Below are positions 24,014 to 35,568 of a stretch of DNA of 64,000 nt, piece after piece (the stretch's first letter is position 1; each line of letters begins with the position of its first letter). A model generated the notes under the pieces. That model was not told the DNA's origin, ran no database searches, and saw only the letters and a list, made by a program, of their open reading frames with translations. Origin of the DNA: Clarkia xantiana subsp. parviflora (Eukaryota; Streptophyta; Magnoliopsida; Myrtales; Onagraceae). The position numbers were made by a program, and so were the translations under genes. The stretch lies in the NCBI GenBank assembly GCA_036873135.1, contig JAPTYO010000012.1, forward strand, positions 13,896,090 through 13,960,089. Direction: 5' to 3'.

Positions 24014-27000
24014 TCAAACATGATACTTCTTCAAGTGTTCCCCACTGAAGGAATGCTTCAAAGTCTTGCCATCAAGGTCCTCTAGCTTGTATGCATTGGG
24101 TACTGGCATCCCTACGATCTTGTAAGGTCCTTCCCATTTTGGTGATAGCTTGTTGATCCGATCTTGATGAACGAACTCGTTCCTCCGCAAGAAAAGTTCT
24201 CCCACGAAGAATTGTCGGGACTTGACACGCCGATTATAATATCGGGCTGTTGCCAGACGCATCCGAGCCTGGACTTCATCAGCTTTCCACCTCTTTTCCT
24301 CGAGCAAGTCTAAGTCTAGACGCCTCATTTCCTCGTTTGTCAGAGGCTCGTAATATTTTGCGCGATGGGACGCCACCGCTATCTCCACGGGAGCGACTGC
24401 CTCCGTGCCGTAGACCAGGCCAAACGGAGTTTCCCCCGTCGATTGCTTGGGTGTTGTTCTAACAGCCCACAGCACATTTTCGAGCTCATCCAGCCAATGG
24501 CCCTTCAAGGCGTAGACTCTCTTCTTCAAGCCATCCATCACGATCTTGTTGGCTGATTCTACCTGGCCATTGGTCTGAGCGTGGTGGACTGAAGCGGTCC
24601 GATGCTCAATGTTAATTCCTCCAGGTACTCCTTCAACTGAGCCCCATTGAACGGAGGGCCGTTGTCGCTGATCAACACTCGAGGAACCCCGTACCGGGAT
24701 ATGATCTGAGTTTGAAGGAACTTGAGGATCTGCTGCCCCATCGTCTTGGCCAATGCTTTAGCCTCTATCCACTTTGAGAAGTAATCGATGGCCACGAGCA
24801 AATACTTGCACTGACCTTTCGCTTGGGGAAGAGGTCCCACCAAGTCAATCCCCCTTTGCGCGAAGGGCCATGCACTCCTGATGGGCATTAAGTCCGCGGC
24901 GGGAGCCACGATATTCGGAGCGTACCTCTGGCATGCATCACAGGATTGGACCATTGCTGTCGCCTCCTTGTTCATCGAAGGCCAATAGTAGCCCAAGTTT
25001 AACGCCTTCCTTACTAGAGATCGGGCCCCTTCATGACAGGCCGCGACTCCCTCGTGTAGCTCCCTCAGGATCCGATTCGTGTCAGGTTCCGCCACGCATT
25101 TTAGAAAAGGCTTTACGTACCCTTTTTTGTATAACTGGTTGTCCACCATCGCGTAGTTGTCCGCAATCCAGCGCAACCTGACAGCTGCCACCTTGTCATC
25201 AGGGAGTGCCCCCGTGGTCAGGTACGTGACCATCGGGGTCATCCAAGTGGGCTTCTCTTCTTCCTCCGATCCTGCCTCAATAGCGCAGATCTCCGCCGGA
25301 TCGATGTTTGAGATAATCACCTTTTCTAGGAAATGCACCTTCCGATTCTCCTCGGGGGCCACTCCCAGGGCAAACTTGCTTAAGGCATCTGCTTCCGCGT
25401 TTTCTTCCCTCGGGATCGCCTCGATATCGAAGCTTTTGAAGCTTCCCTTAGTCTGCACCTCATGCAAATACTTTTTCATTATCGGGCTCCTGGCTTCATA
25501 GTTCCCCTGGACCTGATTCACGATCAAGCTGGCGTCACACTTTACTTTTAAATGATCGACCCTCGTACCCTTGGCAATCTTAAGGCCTGTGATGAGAGCC
25601 TCATACTCCGCTTCATTGTTGGTGGCCTTAAACGTCAAGGCCAAGGCATATCGCAGGGGCTCGCCTCCACCGGGCGGTATCAGTACGAATCCTGCCCCCG
25701 AGCCTTCTACACTTGATGAACCATCAGTGTACATCTCCCAAGTATTCTCCTCATTTGGCTGTTCTAGCTGTTGTTCTGTTGTCGGGACTTCCTCCATGGT
25801 TGCCCCCTCTGCGGGACCCGTTACTTCCAGATCGGGTGTCGTAGACTCAGCTATAAAATCTGCCAATGCCTGGCCCTTAATAGCGGTTCTTGGAGCGAAA
25901 TGAATACGGAACTCCGTCAGCTCAATGGCCGATTTCACCAGTCTCCCCGACGCCTCCGGTCGGTTCAAAAAGTGCTTCAGGGGCTGATTAGTTAATACCG
26001 TGACTTCATGGGCATGGAAGTAAGGTCGTAGCTTTCGAGCGGCAATAATCAACGCAAATAGATACTTCTCAATAGCGGGATAATTTATTTCAAACTTGGC
26101 AAACGCCTTGCTTACATAATAGATAGGCACTTGGTTGCCCTTGACAATTTTAATCAAAACAGAACTAACAGCCACATCAGAAACAGCCAAATAGAGATAA
26201 AGCGGCTCGCCTGGAACTGGTTTCGCCAACGGCGGAAGGGTACGGAAGTGCTGCTTGAGTGCCTGGAACGCCTCCTCGCACTTGTCGGACCATTCGAACT
26301 TCTTGTGGGCCCTCAGCACATCAAAAAATGGCATGGCTCGGTCACTCGCCTTGGATAGGAATCGATTCATCGCGGCCACCGGCCATTCAGCACCTGAACC
26401 TCCCGATGAGTCTTCGGGGACTGCATCTCCTCGATTGCTCGCAGCTTCTCAGGGTTTACCTCGATTCCTCTCTGGCTCACCATGAACCCTAGGAACTTCC
26501 CCGAGTTCACCCCGAAAGCACACTTGTCGGGGTTCAGCCGAACCTGATGGAACTTCATCCGCTCAAACGCCGCCGCCAAGTTCTGGACATGGTCTCCTGC
26601 CTGTCGGGACTTTACCAGCATGTCATCCACATACGCCTCCATGGTTTTCCCCAGCATGTCTCCAAACAACTTGTTCACCATCCGCTGGTAAGTTGCTCCG
26701 GCATTGATCAATCCGAAGGGCATCACGTCGTAGTGGTAGACGTCACTGTCGGCATAGAAAGCCGTATGGGGGGCATCCTCCTTCGCCATCTTGATCTGGT
26801 TGTACCCGGAATACGCATCCATGAAGCTCAACAGCTCATGTCCCGATGTGGCATCCACCAATTGGTCAATCCTCGGAAACGGGTAGCAGTCCTTCGGGCA
26901 GGCCTTGTTCAGGTCGCGGAAATCGACACACATCTGCCAGTTCCCGTTACTTTTTCTCACCAGGACCGGGTTAGCGACCCAGGTCTGGAATCGGAGCTCC

Positions 27001-28100
27001 TTGATGAATCTAGCGTCAAGCAGTCTGCCCACCTCCTGTTGGATCGCGATCCTCTTATCCACGCCCATCGGACGCCTCCTCTGCGCGTTAGGCTTGATCG
27101 CGGGATCTATCTTCAGCTCGTGCACTATCACGTCGGGGCTGATTCCTGGCATATCACTCGGGGACCAGGCAAACATCTCCTTAAACTCCTTCAGGAGCTC
27201 GATCAATTCTCGGGCTCTTTCCTCCGACAAAGCAGACCCGATCTTCACCTTCCTCTGAGGCCCATCAATCTCAACCTCCTTCAGATCCTCCATGGGGGCG
27301 GGACGCCCATACTCCTCTCGAGGATCGGCATCAGTCTGAAGGACAGTCATGGCCTCCCTCCTTCTCCTTCGGGTGGCGTTAACATAGCATTTTCGCGACG
27401 CCACTTGGTCGCCCTTGACCTCTCCGACTCCGTTGTCAGTCGGGAACTTCATCTTCTGGTGGACCGTCGAGGCGACTGCCATGAGAGGGTTGATAGTGGT
27501 TCTCCCGATGATAGCGTTGTATGCCCCCGCAGACTCCACTACGACGAAATCTACGTTTCGCTTCTCCATCTTCCAGCCAGTACCAAACTCCACCGGTAAG
27601 GTAATCATTCCCAATGGGTAAGAAGTGGAACCAGAGAATCCCACCATCGGGAAGTCCACCTGTGTCAAGTCCTTTTTCGTCTTTCCCATGGATTCCAGAG
27701 CGTCCATGAAAAGAATGTCGGAGGAACTCCCTCCGTCTATCAGGATCCTCTTCATCTCGAACCCGTCCACGTCCAGGGTCACGACCAAGGTGTCGTCGTG
27801 AGGGCTTCCCACGCCTACTAGATCTTCCGCCGAGAAAGAAATCACCATTTCCTCCTTCAGATTCCACGACCGGGACCTTTTGCCTAGCACCACCGCGGCA
27901 GATATGCGGGAAGCGTAATTCTCCCGAGAAGCAGAGGTATCACCTCCCGCCGCCATTCCTCCATGGATGACGTTGATAGTTCCCCGCCTCTCCTTACGGG
28001 CACCTGAACCTGAGGCTTCTGGCTCAACCATTTCTTCTTCGGGGATCGGTCGCGGGACTTGGAACGGGATCGTGACCGACTTCTGGAACGGGATCGGCAC
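24014..28100 (-). pseudogene. gypsy pol: protease, RT, RNase H, archaeal RNase H, integrase
   Basis: Three open frames on the minus strand (26367-28100, 24559-26379, 24014-24541) make one pol. In order: aspartic protease with RILIDGGSSSDILF and YNAIIGRTTI; reverse transcriptase with YPFPRIDQLVDATSGHELLSFMDAYSGYNQ and AYVDDMLVKS; RNase H with its DVAVSSVLIK segment; a second RNase H with MYTDGSSS, NNEAEYEAL and ENAEADALSKFA (archaeal type, a Tat mark); and an integrase with an H-H-C-C zinc region ending SCDACQRYA and core residues in GIDLVGPLP and ISDNGPPF. The frame breaks at about 26373 and about 24615 each fit the loss of one base. Residues around both breaks otherwise follow the family, so damage is recent or a sequencing artefact. 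Confidence 0.88.
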
Positions 28101-29667
28101 CGTCCCCTTCCGACAAACTCTTTTAGCTTCCCCTTCTGGATCAGCTTCTCAATTTCCTTCTTCAGCTCCCGACAGTTTTCGGTGTCGTGACCATTGGCTC
28201 GATGGTAGCGACAGTAACGGTCAGGGCGGCCTCCTAGGAATTCGCCTTCTTTCCTCGGAGGGTATCGGGCGAGACCCTGTCGGTCCATCACAGCTAACAC
28301 AGAAGTCATCGAGCTATTGATGGGAACAGCCCGACCTTCTCGATTGTCCTTCCTCGGGGGACGCTTGTCCTCTCTTTTCTCGGGGCGACCACGGTTTCTA
28401 CTTCCCTCCGATTTGTCGCTCCCTTTACGATCATCCAACAGCTTGGACGACGCCTTTCCTCTTCCCGACTTCGGGGGATCGAGCTCTCCAGCAGCAATCT
28501 TCGACTCCTGGACGTCGATTTGCTGTTTTACCCTCGCTTGCAGGGCCTCCATGCTCCATACAGCCTTTGCGGCTACACTGTGCATCAGGTCGGAGCCGTA
28601 CGGGGCGCTCAAGTTCCGCAGGAAAGTACGGATGGTCTCTCCCTCCGAGATTTCTTCGTCAATCTCCGCGGCACTAGCAGTGAACCGTTGGTAGTAGTAT
28701 GCCAACGATTCATCGGGTCTCTGCACCACCTGGGTTAGGGACCTTACACTCTTCAGGAGACGCCTCCGTCCTTGATACTGCTTGATGAAGCGATCGTGCA
28801 TATCAGCCCAGCACGTGATGCTTCCTGGCGGGAGGCTGAAGAACCAAGTCATGGCCCTTTCTCCCAAGGTTATCGGGAACAATGAGCATATGAGGTCATC
28901 GTTCGAAGTTCTACCCATACAAGCCTGGACATGCCTCTGAACATGGCGAACTGGGTCCCCCTCACCATCGTACTCCTTGATGGTCGGAATACCTAGCCCG
29001 AGCGGGGCAACGGTATCTATTAGTCGCGGGACGAAAGGATGGCTGGACCGATCCCTCAGCTCCGATGTCATCTGTTTCTGATCACCCATGCAGATGCTAA
29101 CGATCTTCACCACCTAGTCGGGGGTGATGGGGCCATTCAGGGGAATGGTCCTGTTTTGCACTGGACCCGGGCCGTCGACCACGAACTTCTCCGGGTGCGC
29201 TGGTTCTTTACCCTTGCTCCTGGGCGGAACCTCCTGAACCTCTTGTTCTTCTGGAACCACCCTCGGAGGGGGTGGAGGTAATTCTTCTCACGGAGGCAAC
29301 TCCTCCGCCCTCCTAGCGACCTCTCTCTTGTCCAGCAAGGCCTCCATGGCAGCCAAGAACATGGGCATAGCATCAGCTACTGCCTTGGCCAACTCAGAGT
29401 TCGAAGACGACCCTTCTTCCCTTCGCGGGACTCTTTCTCCTCCATGGCCCACCGGGTTCGGGGGAGCCTCATCTTCCTCCCTACGCGGGATATCCTACCT
29501 GTTCATCTCTGTGTCTCGGACTGAGACCTCATAACCATCACCCTGCCCCCCTGTCTGGGAAAGAGCGGGGTTCTCACCTTGTTACGTTCTGGCAACTGGG
29601 AATTCATAGTTCCTGCGGGACGGGAACTGCCAGCCTGAACTTGCTTCTTCTTGCCACCACCGGCCAT
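27884..29667 (-). pseudogene. gypsy gag with nonsense codon
   Basis: The likely start is the ATG at 29667 (MAGGGKKKQVQAG). The N-terminal region is broken near 29503 and 29290, then open to an in-frame TAG at about 29115 (GPITPD-stop-VVKIV). The main open part 27884-29113 has the retrotransposon gag domain (AMTWFFSLPPGSITCWADMHDRF, about residues 88-110), a basic linker, and a zinc knuckle YCRYHRANGHDTENC (about residue 300), then an Arg/Ser run. It overlaps the pol frame by about 217 nt, pol being in the -1 frame. That could be a programmed shift or a one-base loss in the Arg/Ser-coding repeat. Confidence 0.85.
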
Positions 29668-29704
29668 TGATCTGGTAGAAACTATCTTGACTTTTTGTAA
29701 GTTT

Positions 29705-29720
29705 CCCACAGACGGCGCCA
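29705..29720 (-). promoter_or_regulatory. Primer-binding site of gypsy element
   Basis: On the minus strand TGGCGCCGTCTGTGGG starts one base after the 5' LTR. It starts with TGG, the complement of the tRNA CCA end, as expected for minus-strand priming. I do not assign the tRNA. Confidence 0.85.
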
Positions 29721-29721
29721 A

Positions 29722-30459
29722 TGTTGGATCACGGGCGAAGCTCCGTTACGTCCTTGACGGAAAGCTTGGACTCCTGGGCTCCGCGTAATCCTGCAAAAGG
29801 GGATGACCTGGGTGGTGACCCAGAATCCCTCTCCGATGCTTAAATGAGTATACAATCAATGGGGTGGCAGCAGTATTCTAAGTGCGTATTAGAGAGTATC
29901 AGTTTTCTGGGGTAACTTCCTCCTTTATATATAAGAAGAATTTGCCCAGCTACCTGTGGCCATGCTTGACCGTTGTACCCATGATTCCGTGTATCTCGCC
30001 ACGATTCCGTATATCTCGGTTGGGATTCCATATATCTCTCCCCACGCTCCGCGTATCTTACCCATACTCCGCGTGTCTCGGGCACGCCCTGCGTATCTCG
30101 GGGGATTTATCTTCATCTCTAACCGTCTCCCACTACTCTATCAAGTAGGCGGGTTTCTCGGTCTTTATCCTCTGATCACAAGTCCCGACTCCTGTCGGAG
30201 ACTCCAGAGTTGTCTCATTCTAGATCACCACCCAGGACCTTCAGTCTCTACGGGACAGGTCCAGCCTCTGCGGGGCTTTATTATCGGGGCCTACTCAGAG
30301 GCTTCTTGTCGGGAGCATTCAGCTCATATATCGGGACCACTAAAGTCGGGCCCTTTCATACTGGGCCTCTGGACCTTCCAGGCTTTTCGCGAGGCCCACT
30401 GTACCTACTCGTCGTCCATTGGTTGTTACCGGGGCTAACGATTACATCGGAACCCATCA
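29722..30459 (-). repeat. 5' LTR of gypsy element
   Basis: 738 bp, near-identical to 19177-19914, next to the primer-binding site and followed by the duplication TATAT. Confidence 0.93.
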
Positions 30460-30464
30460 TATAT

Positions 30465-31736
30465 ATAGACTTAAGGTGTCAATTCACCACCCTTAATTGT
30501 TGCTGAGGCCTCCTCAAATTAGTTCATGAGCCAACTAACATGGACGATTCAGCTTTAGCTATCGTAGTTATTTCAAGCGGCACAAAAAAAGGTATATTCG
30601 TACATTTTTATACGAAATTTAGGGCTTTGGCAAAAATAAAAAAAATAGAGCTTATTTGATTGCATGTACGTATTAAGATATAATAATACTTAGAGAATGC
30701 ATTTACATGTAATATTTGTGTTTCGTAAGTTTCTACCTCATGAACCCTCTAACTAATAAGAAAGTAAAATCTATTGACATCCGAAGCAATAGGATTTGGT
30801 CATTGATAGTAGTGCTTTAATCAGATTATGATGTATCTGATGAAATAAATAATTATTCCGCTTTTTTTTTCACCAACTCAAGGTTCGACGTGTTCCTAAT
30901 TCATGGAAAATAATTTCATAAGCAAGCGTGATTATTTCAAGCTGCTCTACTACTTTACTTAACTTTGAAAGAAAGATTAGCGGTAATTCTTACTTTATCA
31001 CTGTTGTTAGTGTCTCCCTAAACATGTACTGGATATCATCTTTATCACCTAAACAAACATCGAAATTGTTGTAAGTCAGTGAGGTGGTACTGTGATATAT
31101 TATCATAATCATATTTTTACTAATTTTTATAACATTTTTCATATGTTAATGTTTATATGATATTTATAAGTGTATATTGCTTAAGCTATTATTTTATTTG
31201 CCTAAATAATATTTTATAATTCAAGATTAGTTGTGTTAATAAAAAAATTGATCAATAGGATGAAATAATTTCCAATATCTATGGTCTATAGTTTGTTAAC
31301 ATAGAAGGTCGAAAATAATGAAGTCGTACTGCGATGATATTCTTTTTATTAGTTGCAATATTCATTGTTTAGGGTTTGATTTATTTTATGACACTAAAAT
31401 TGGAAGTATTACGTAAGAACTTTTGTATCAGTATGTTGTTAATATTGTAACAATTTATTAAGTAAAACAATAATATGGATTTTTCTGTGTTATAGTATGG
31501 CTCTTTGTTATTATTTTTAATTAAGAAAAATTACAACATCATTAATACAGATTTAAATATTAAAAAAACATATATTCATACATGTATGTATCAATTGGTG
31601 TGGCCATACGTAATAAATATGTGTATATATTATACACGTTCAAACTTCAAAGTTTAGTAAGCATGACTTTTTTCCCATAAGTAATTATATCACTCTTTGT
31701 TTGGATTTTTTTTCGATCCATATATATATATATATA
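30465..31736. other. AT-rich spacer, probably interior of Helitron-like element
   Basis: No open frame, RNA gene or repeat ends were recognised. If the 18632-35568 pairing is right, this is its interior resuming after the gypsy insertion. Confidence 0.4.
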
Positions 31737-33427
31737 CTAGTTATTCTGCGCATGCGTTGCACGCGCATATTTCTATTCGTTTTTCATGAATCTTATATTT
31801 TGTTTCATCAGTTATACCTTTTGAGTCGAAGATAACCCCCCTTCTATAGATTAAGGCTAGTACTCAAAGTCATGATTCCACACGAGCCACTTACTTGTTG
31901 GTGTTCCTTCAAGACTATCCTTCAAGTCTTTCCTATTAAAATCTGACATGTTTAAGTACCTTGCGAAGCACAACTTTGTCTATTTTTTACTTGAGCATAA
32001 CGTCGAGTTTCTTTAGTGCGAGAAGTGCAGATATCCGCTCATGTTTGCTAGACTTAGGTTTTGTCTCCTTCATTACTTACACCTATCAGTGTGACAAAAG
32101 TAAACATTAAACACGTAGTATGTGAGAATAAAAGTTTGAAGCCATAACCACATTGGGAGTAGGGAAGAAAAGACCTGTGCTACCGAATGTTAACAAGAAC
32201 CCTCCATTATCTTTATTTTTATCCGACTAATACAACTTTCGGATCAACAATATACCTAGGTCAAAATTATACGATTGTATTAAGGAAGGACCAGAATAAT
32301 ACTGTTTTGCAATATCAAGAGACCTACAAAACTGTTATGTAAGCCGTTAAATACTCTTACAAGATGAACCTATCATCATATTATGTAACTACTATGAAAC
32401 ACATGTTGGAATGTTTTTAACTTAGAGAAACAATAATACAATCAAACTTCTAGCTAATAGTAGTTAAGCATTAAACACCAGTCTTCTGGTAGAACATGAT
32501 ATCTTGAAAATTATATATTTGGTTATGGCTAAAGTATCTTTGAATGTACAAACCTACGAGAACAATCATCAATTATAAGCTCAATACTTCTTATATAAAA
32601 AAAACTACAGATTCAGTTTCAATACTGAGTTAAATAACAACTCAAGATACTAAATATTCGGTCTCAATCCTTAAGTAATAACAACCTAAGACAACATATC
32701 ATGATTCATAGATTTTCAATCCAATACGGCAAAAATGGGAGTTGATGTGTAATCACGAATCCGCAATCTAAGACACCTAAATAATCTGAAAAATCCAACT
32801 CTACTACTAAGGATTAAGTGATTTCTGCTAGAAACTACCCGGATTTCAATTCAACAAAAAGTATAAAGAAATAGAGGAAAAACCTGAAAAGCTTTGACAC
32901 AAAACGGCAAGAAGAGAGCACAAGCACCAGTTGCCAGCAGACAGAATCGCTCGAGAGAGCGTATCACTTAAGGTAGGACAAAGCCGGTCAACGGTGAAAG
33001 GAGGGAAAGTAAGGAATTGCTCAAGTAAACTGACGGGGAGCGAGGAGATTCGATGTTAAATTATGAAAAGGCAGGATCTTCCTCTCTAACAATCAAGTAA
33101 CCTCAATCAAGTGACAGTAGGAGTAAAACTCAAGCTGAGCCGCCTGCAAATTTGAGGATAAATAATGATTATCAAAGTAATACCTGCAACTAAAAATGGC
33201 ATTGGAAGCAACAACATATTAAAAAAATATATTCAAAATTGCAGTTAAGATGGCAGCGACACGGAGGTAATAATCAGTAAATATTTCAAACTTTACACTA
33301 CAAGATACGATCACTCATACGATAAAAGTCACGATACATATGATTGATTTATAGACAATCTTTCTTATGCAAACCTTTATTTCAATTGTGTACTTCTCAA
33401 TCCACCCTACTGCTATATATATCCCCA

Positions 33428-33905
33428 AATACATCGACAGTTACCGCAACAATATATTTCAAAAAAAGCTATTGCAAATCAACACGTAATCTATTATACG
33501 AAGGAATATTGGCAATTTTAGAGCAACCAATCAAAAACAGACCCGAGGAACCACTTTTCTCTGGGTGATATCAGAGCCACGGACTCTATGACGTCATTGT
33601 CAAATTTGTGGGGGCTGCATATTTGGTTCTTCTCTACTGAAATCAGTGAGGGCACGCCAATTAAACCAAAATACATCGAAAATTACCGCAACAATATTTT
33701 TTTAAAAAAATATTTGGAATGAAGATGTAATCTGTTATGTGGAGAATATTGACAATTTTAGAGCAACCAATCAGAAGCACATTTGATCAGCCAATTTTCG
33801 AGTTCGAAGCGTTGTCGGAGCAGCGTGAGTTGGTTGTTCATGCCATGGGGTAACTGTCGATTTCTTGGGGCTGCATAATTGGTTCTTTTCTACCAATCAA
33901 CGAGG
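33428..33905. repeat. Tandem duplication of about 235 bp
   Basis: Two head-to-tail copies (about 33428-33652 and 33660-33905) share AATACATCGA, TTACCGCAACAATAT, TTTTAGAGCAACCAATCA, GGGGCTGCAT and TTGGTTCTT in the same order, with scattered differences. No open frame spans both. Confidence 0.7.
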
Positions 33906-34288
33906 GGATGTATGTGTCAAGAGGAGCAGCAGGACATCTTCGGATTTGAGCATACCTGGCGAGCGCCGTCAGAGCCATAAAGCGGTGGTATTGATTCTGC
34001 GGTGGCCGGTCTGAGAAGGTGAGAGCAGTAAGGGAGGGAGGCGCGTATCAGTAAAGGAAATATGAGTGGTAGATGTGGAAGAGGAAGATGACTTAGTGTG
34101 AGAAAGTGTCATTTGGGTGGGAAAACCAGCGGTGCCATTTTAATTTGTAGACAAAGCGTTTCGAAGGAGTTGTTGCGGTTGGGGGTGAGGGCCAGTCACA
34201 TATTTAAAGTAGTTGTAGTAGATTATTTTTTCATATGTAAGGCTAAATTTTAGTGTCTTGGTAATATAACAAAATAAATTCAAGCCTG

Positions 34289-34319
<31 letters not shown>
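34289..34319 (+). repeat. Poly-A tract, 31 nt
   Basis: An uninterrupted A-run preceded by AACAAAATAAATTCAAGCCTG, which resembles a polyadenylation region. It could mark a retrocopy or transcript 3' end inside the Helitron-like segment. No matching target duplication was found. Confidence 0.6.
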
Positions 34320-34321
<2 letters not shown>

Positions 34322-34350
34322 CTGTAGGTAAGATTTATATATATAGTGAA

Positions 34351-34694
34351 TCAGTATCTCTTTGGTTAATGGAAATTAAGAACACCCAATAAGTTTAAAT
34401 TACCAAGTTAAGTTGACCAGAGTAGTACGCAAAGGAATTAAGTTTATATAACAAATATTAATTTACATAATATAAATAAATTCATAAATATATAATATTC
34501 GTATATAAACATAGATCTTATTTAATTAAAAAATATAATTGTTAACATAACGTAGAAAAATAATACCAACCATAAATATGTAAATATAATATTTACTAAT
34601 TTATTTACTCAGTAATATAATATTTTATTACAAAAATTAATAAATTTTCACCAATTTTGGTTCTTATATATATCATGAATCATTTTTTAATAAA

Positions 34695-34737
<43 letters not shown>

Positions 34738-35564
34738 CCTTGAAAGGTAAACAAATCTAAAACGATTCCAACTTTAGAAATATAAATGTTAATATATATT
34801 AAAATTATATAAAATACATTATTATATATAAATACTGAGCATGATGCATAATGTGAAAGTTTCATAAACCGCCACATAAACAGTATATCTATAGAATACT
34901 AATAAAAATATATTATTTTAGTATTTATCCAAAAAAATTAGATTATAATAGATATGTTATACTTATATATTATATATGATAAAGTCAAAACATTCTTGCT
35001 TTAAAACAAAATGATTTAAACCATCAAATATATTATTATTTATATATATATAGTAATAATAATAATATATAGGATCAACTAAAAAATTATAATAATAACC
35101 TTGATGTGTATCTATTTTTACCAAGAAAAAGCTACATGTATAAAATCAAGATATATGAATTTTTTTTATAATTAAGTCATTCAATCATGTAAAATATATT
35201 AAATAATTAATATATTTAAATTAAATAATTTAAAAAGAAAAATTTGAAATTATTCAACAAATATTAACAAACAAAAATGAGTAAATATTAAAATTGCAAT
35301 TATATATTATATCAGTTATACATCTAATTTTTTTTATATAATGTTAATTATTTCAATTATAAATTAAAAAATTTAAATTTAAATTATAATTAATAATAAA
35401 TACTTTAATTAAATTAATGCGTTATTATTAATTTTCTATTAAAAAAATATATTAAGTTTTAAATTAACTGTTGATATGTTGCATATTCAATAAATTAAGA
35501 TAACTTAATTTATTAATTTAAATTTTATTTAAAAAATTTCTCCCGCGCTTGCGCGGGTTAGTGT
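34351..35564. other. Very AT-rich spacer up to Helitron 3' end
   Basis: Dominated by A/T runs and a (TA)n microsatellite at 34699-34734. No gene is seen. Confidence 0.5.
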
Positions 35565-35568
35565 CTAG

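Larger units (their letters stand above)
19177..30459 (-). mobile_element. Ty3/gypsy retrotransposon, Tat-type, recent insertion
   Basis: Both LTRs are 738 bp (TGTTGGATCACGGG...AACCCATCA) and differ at 12 positions by hand count (about 1.6 percent). The duplication TATAT flanks the element (19172-19176, 30460-30464). On the minus strand the order is 5' LTR, primer-binding site, gag, protease, reverse transcriptase, RNase H, a second archaeal-type RNase H, integrase, polypurine tract, 3' LTR. The second RNase H and the extra antisense gene between integrase and 3' LTR are marks of the plant Tat lineage. Total length is 11,283 bp. Confidence 0.93.
31737..34350 (-). mobile_element. Candidate second Helitron-like element, minus strand
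   Basis: Read on the minus strand, a GC-rich hairpin region (GCGCGTGCAACGCATGCGC) is followed by AGAATAACTAG|T, with CTAG at 31737-31740. This is a Helitron-type 3' end. The other end is not certain; a minus-strand TCACTATATATATAAATC at about 34350 is a candidate but lacks the expected preceding A. The interior is richer in G+C than its flanks (32880-34150) and may hold captured sequence. No Rep/helicase is seen. Confidence 0.35.
18632..35568 (+). mobile_element. Candidate Helitron-like element, interrupted by gypsy element
   Basis: The left end reads A|TCTACTATACTATATTAAT, like many plant Helitron 5' ends. The right end has the hairpin CCCGCGC-TT-GCGCGGG followed by TTAGTGTCTAG|T (CTAG at 35565-35568), the classic Helitron 3' signature with insertion between A and T. 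The gypsy element 19177-30459 lies between. A second similar 5'-like motif occurs at about 18845-18885 (GGCTCCGGAAGACCATAGGCC). No Rep/helicase gene is seen, so the element would be non-autonomous. The 3' end is well supported; pairing it with this 5' end is inference. Confidence 0.4.

Noticed and set aside
32880..34280. GC-richer stretch as a processed pseudogene ending in the poly-A at 34289
   Set aside because: No reading frame and no target duplication found; left as part of the Helitron-like segment.
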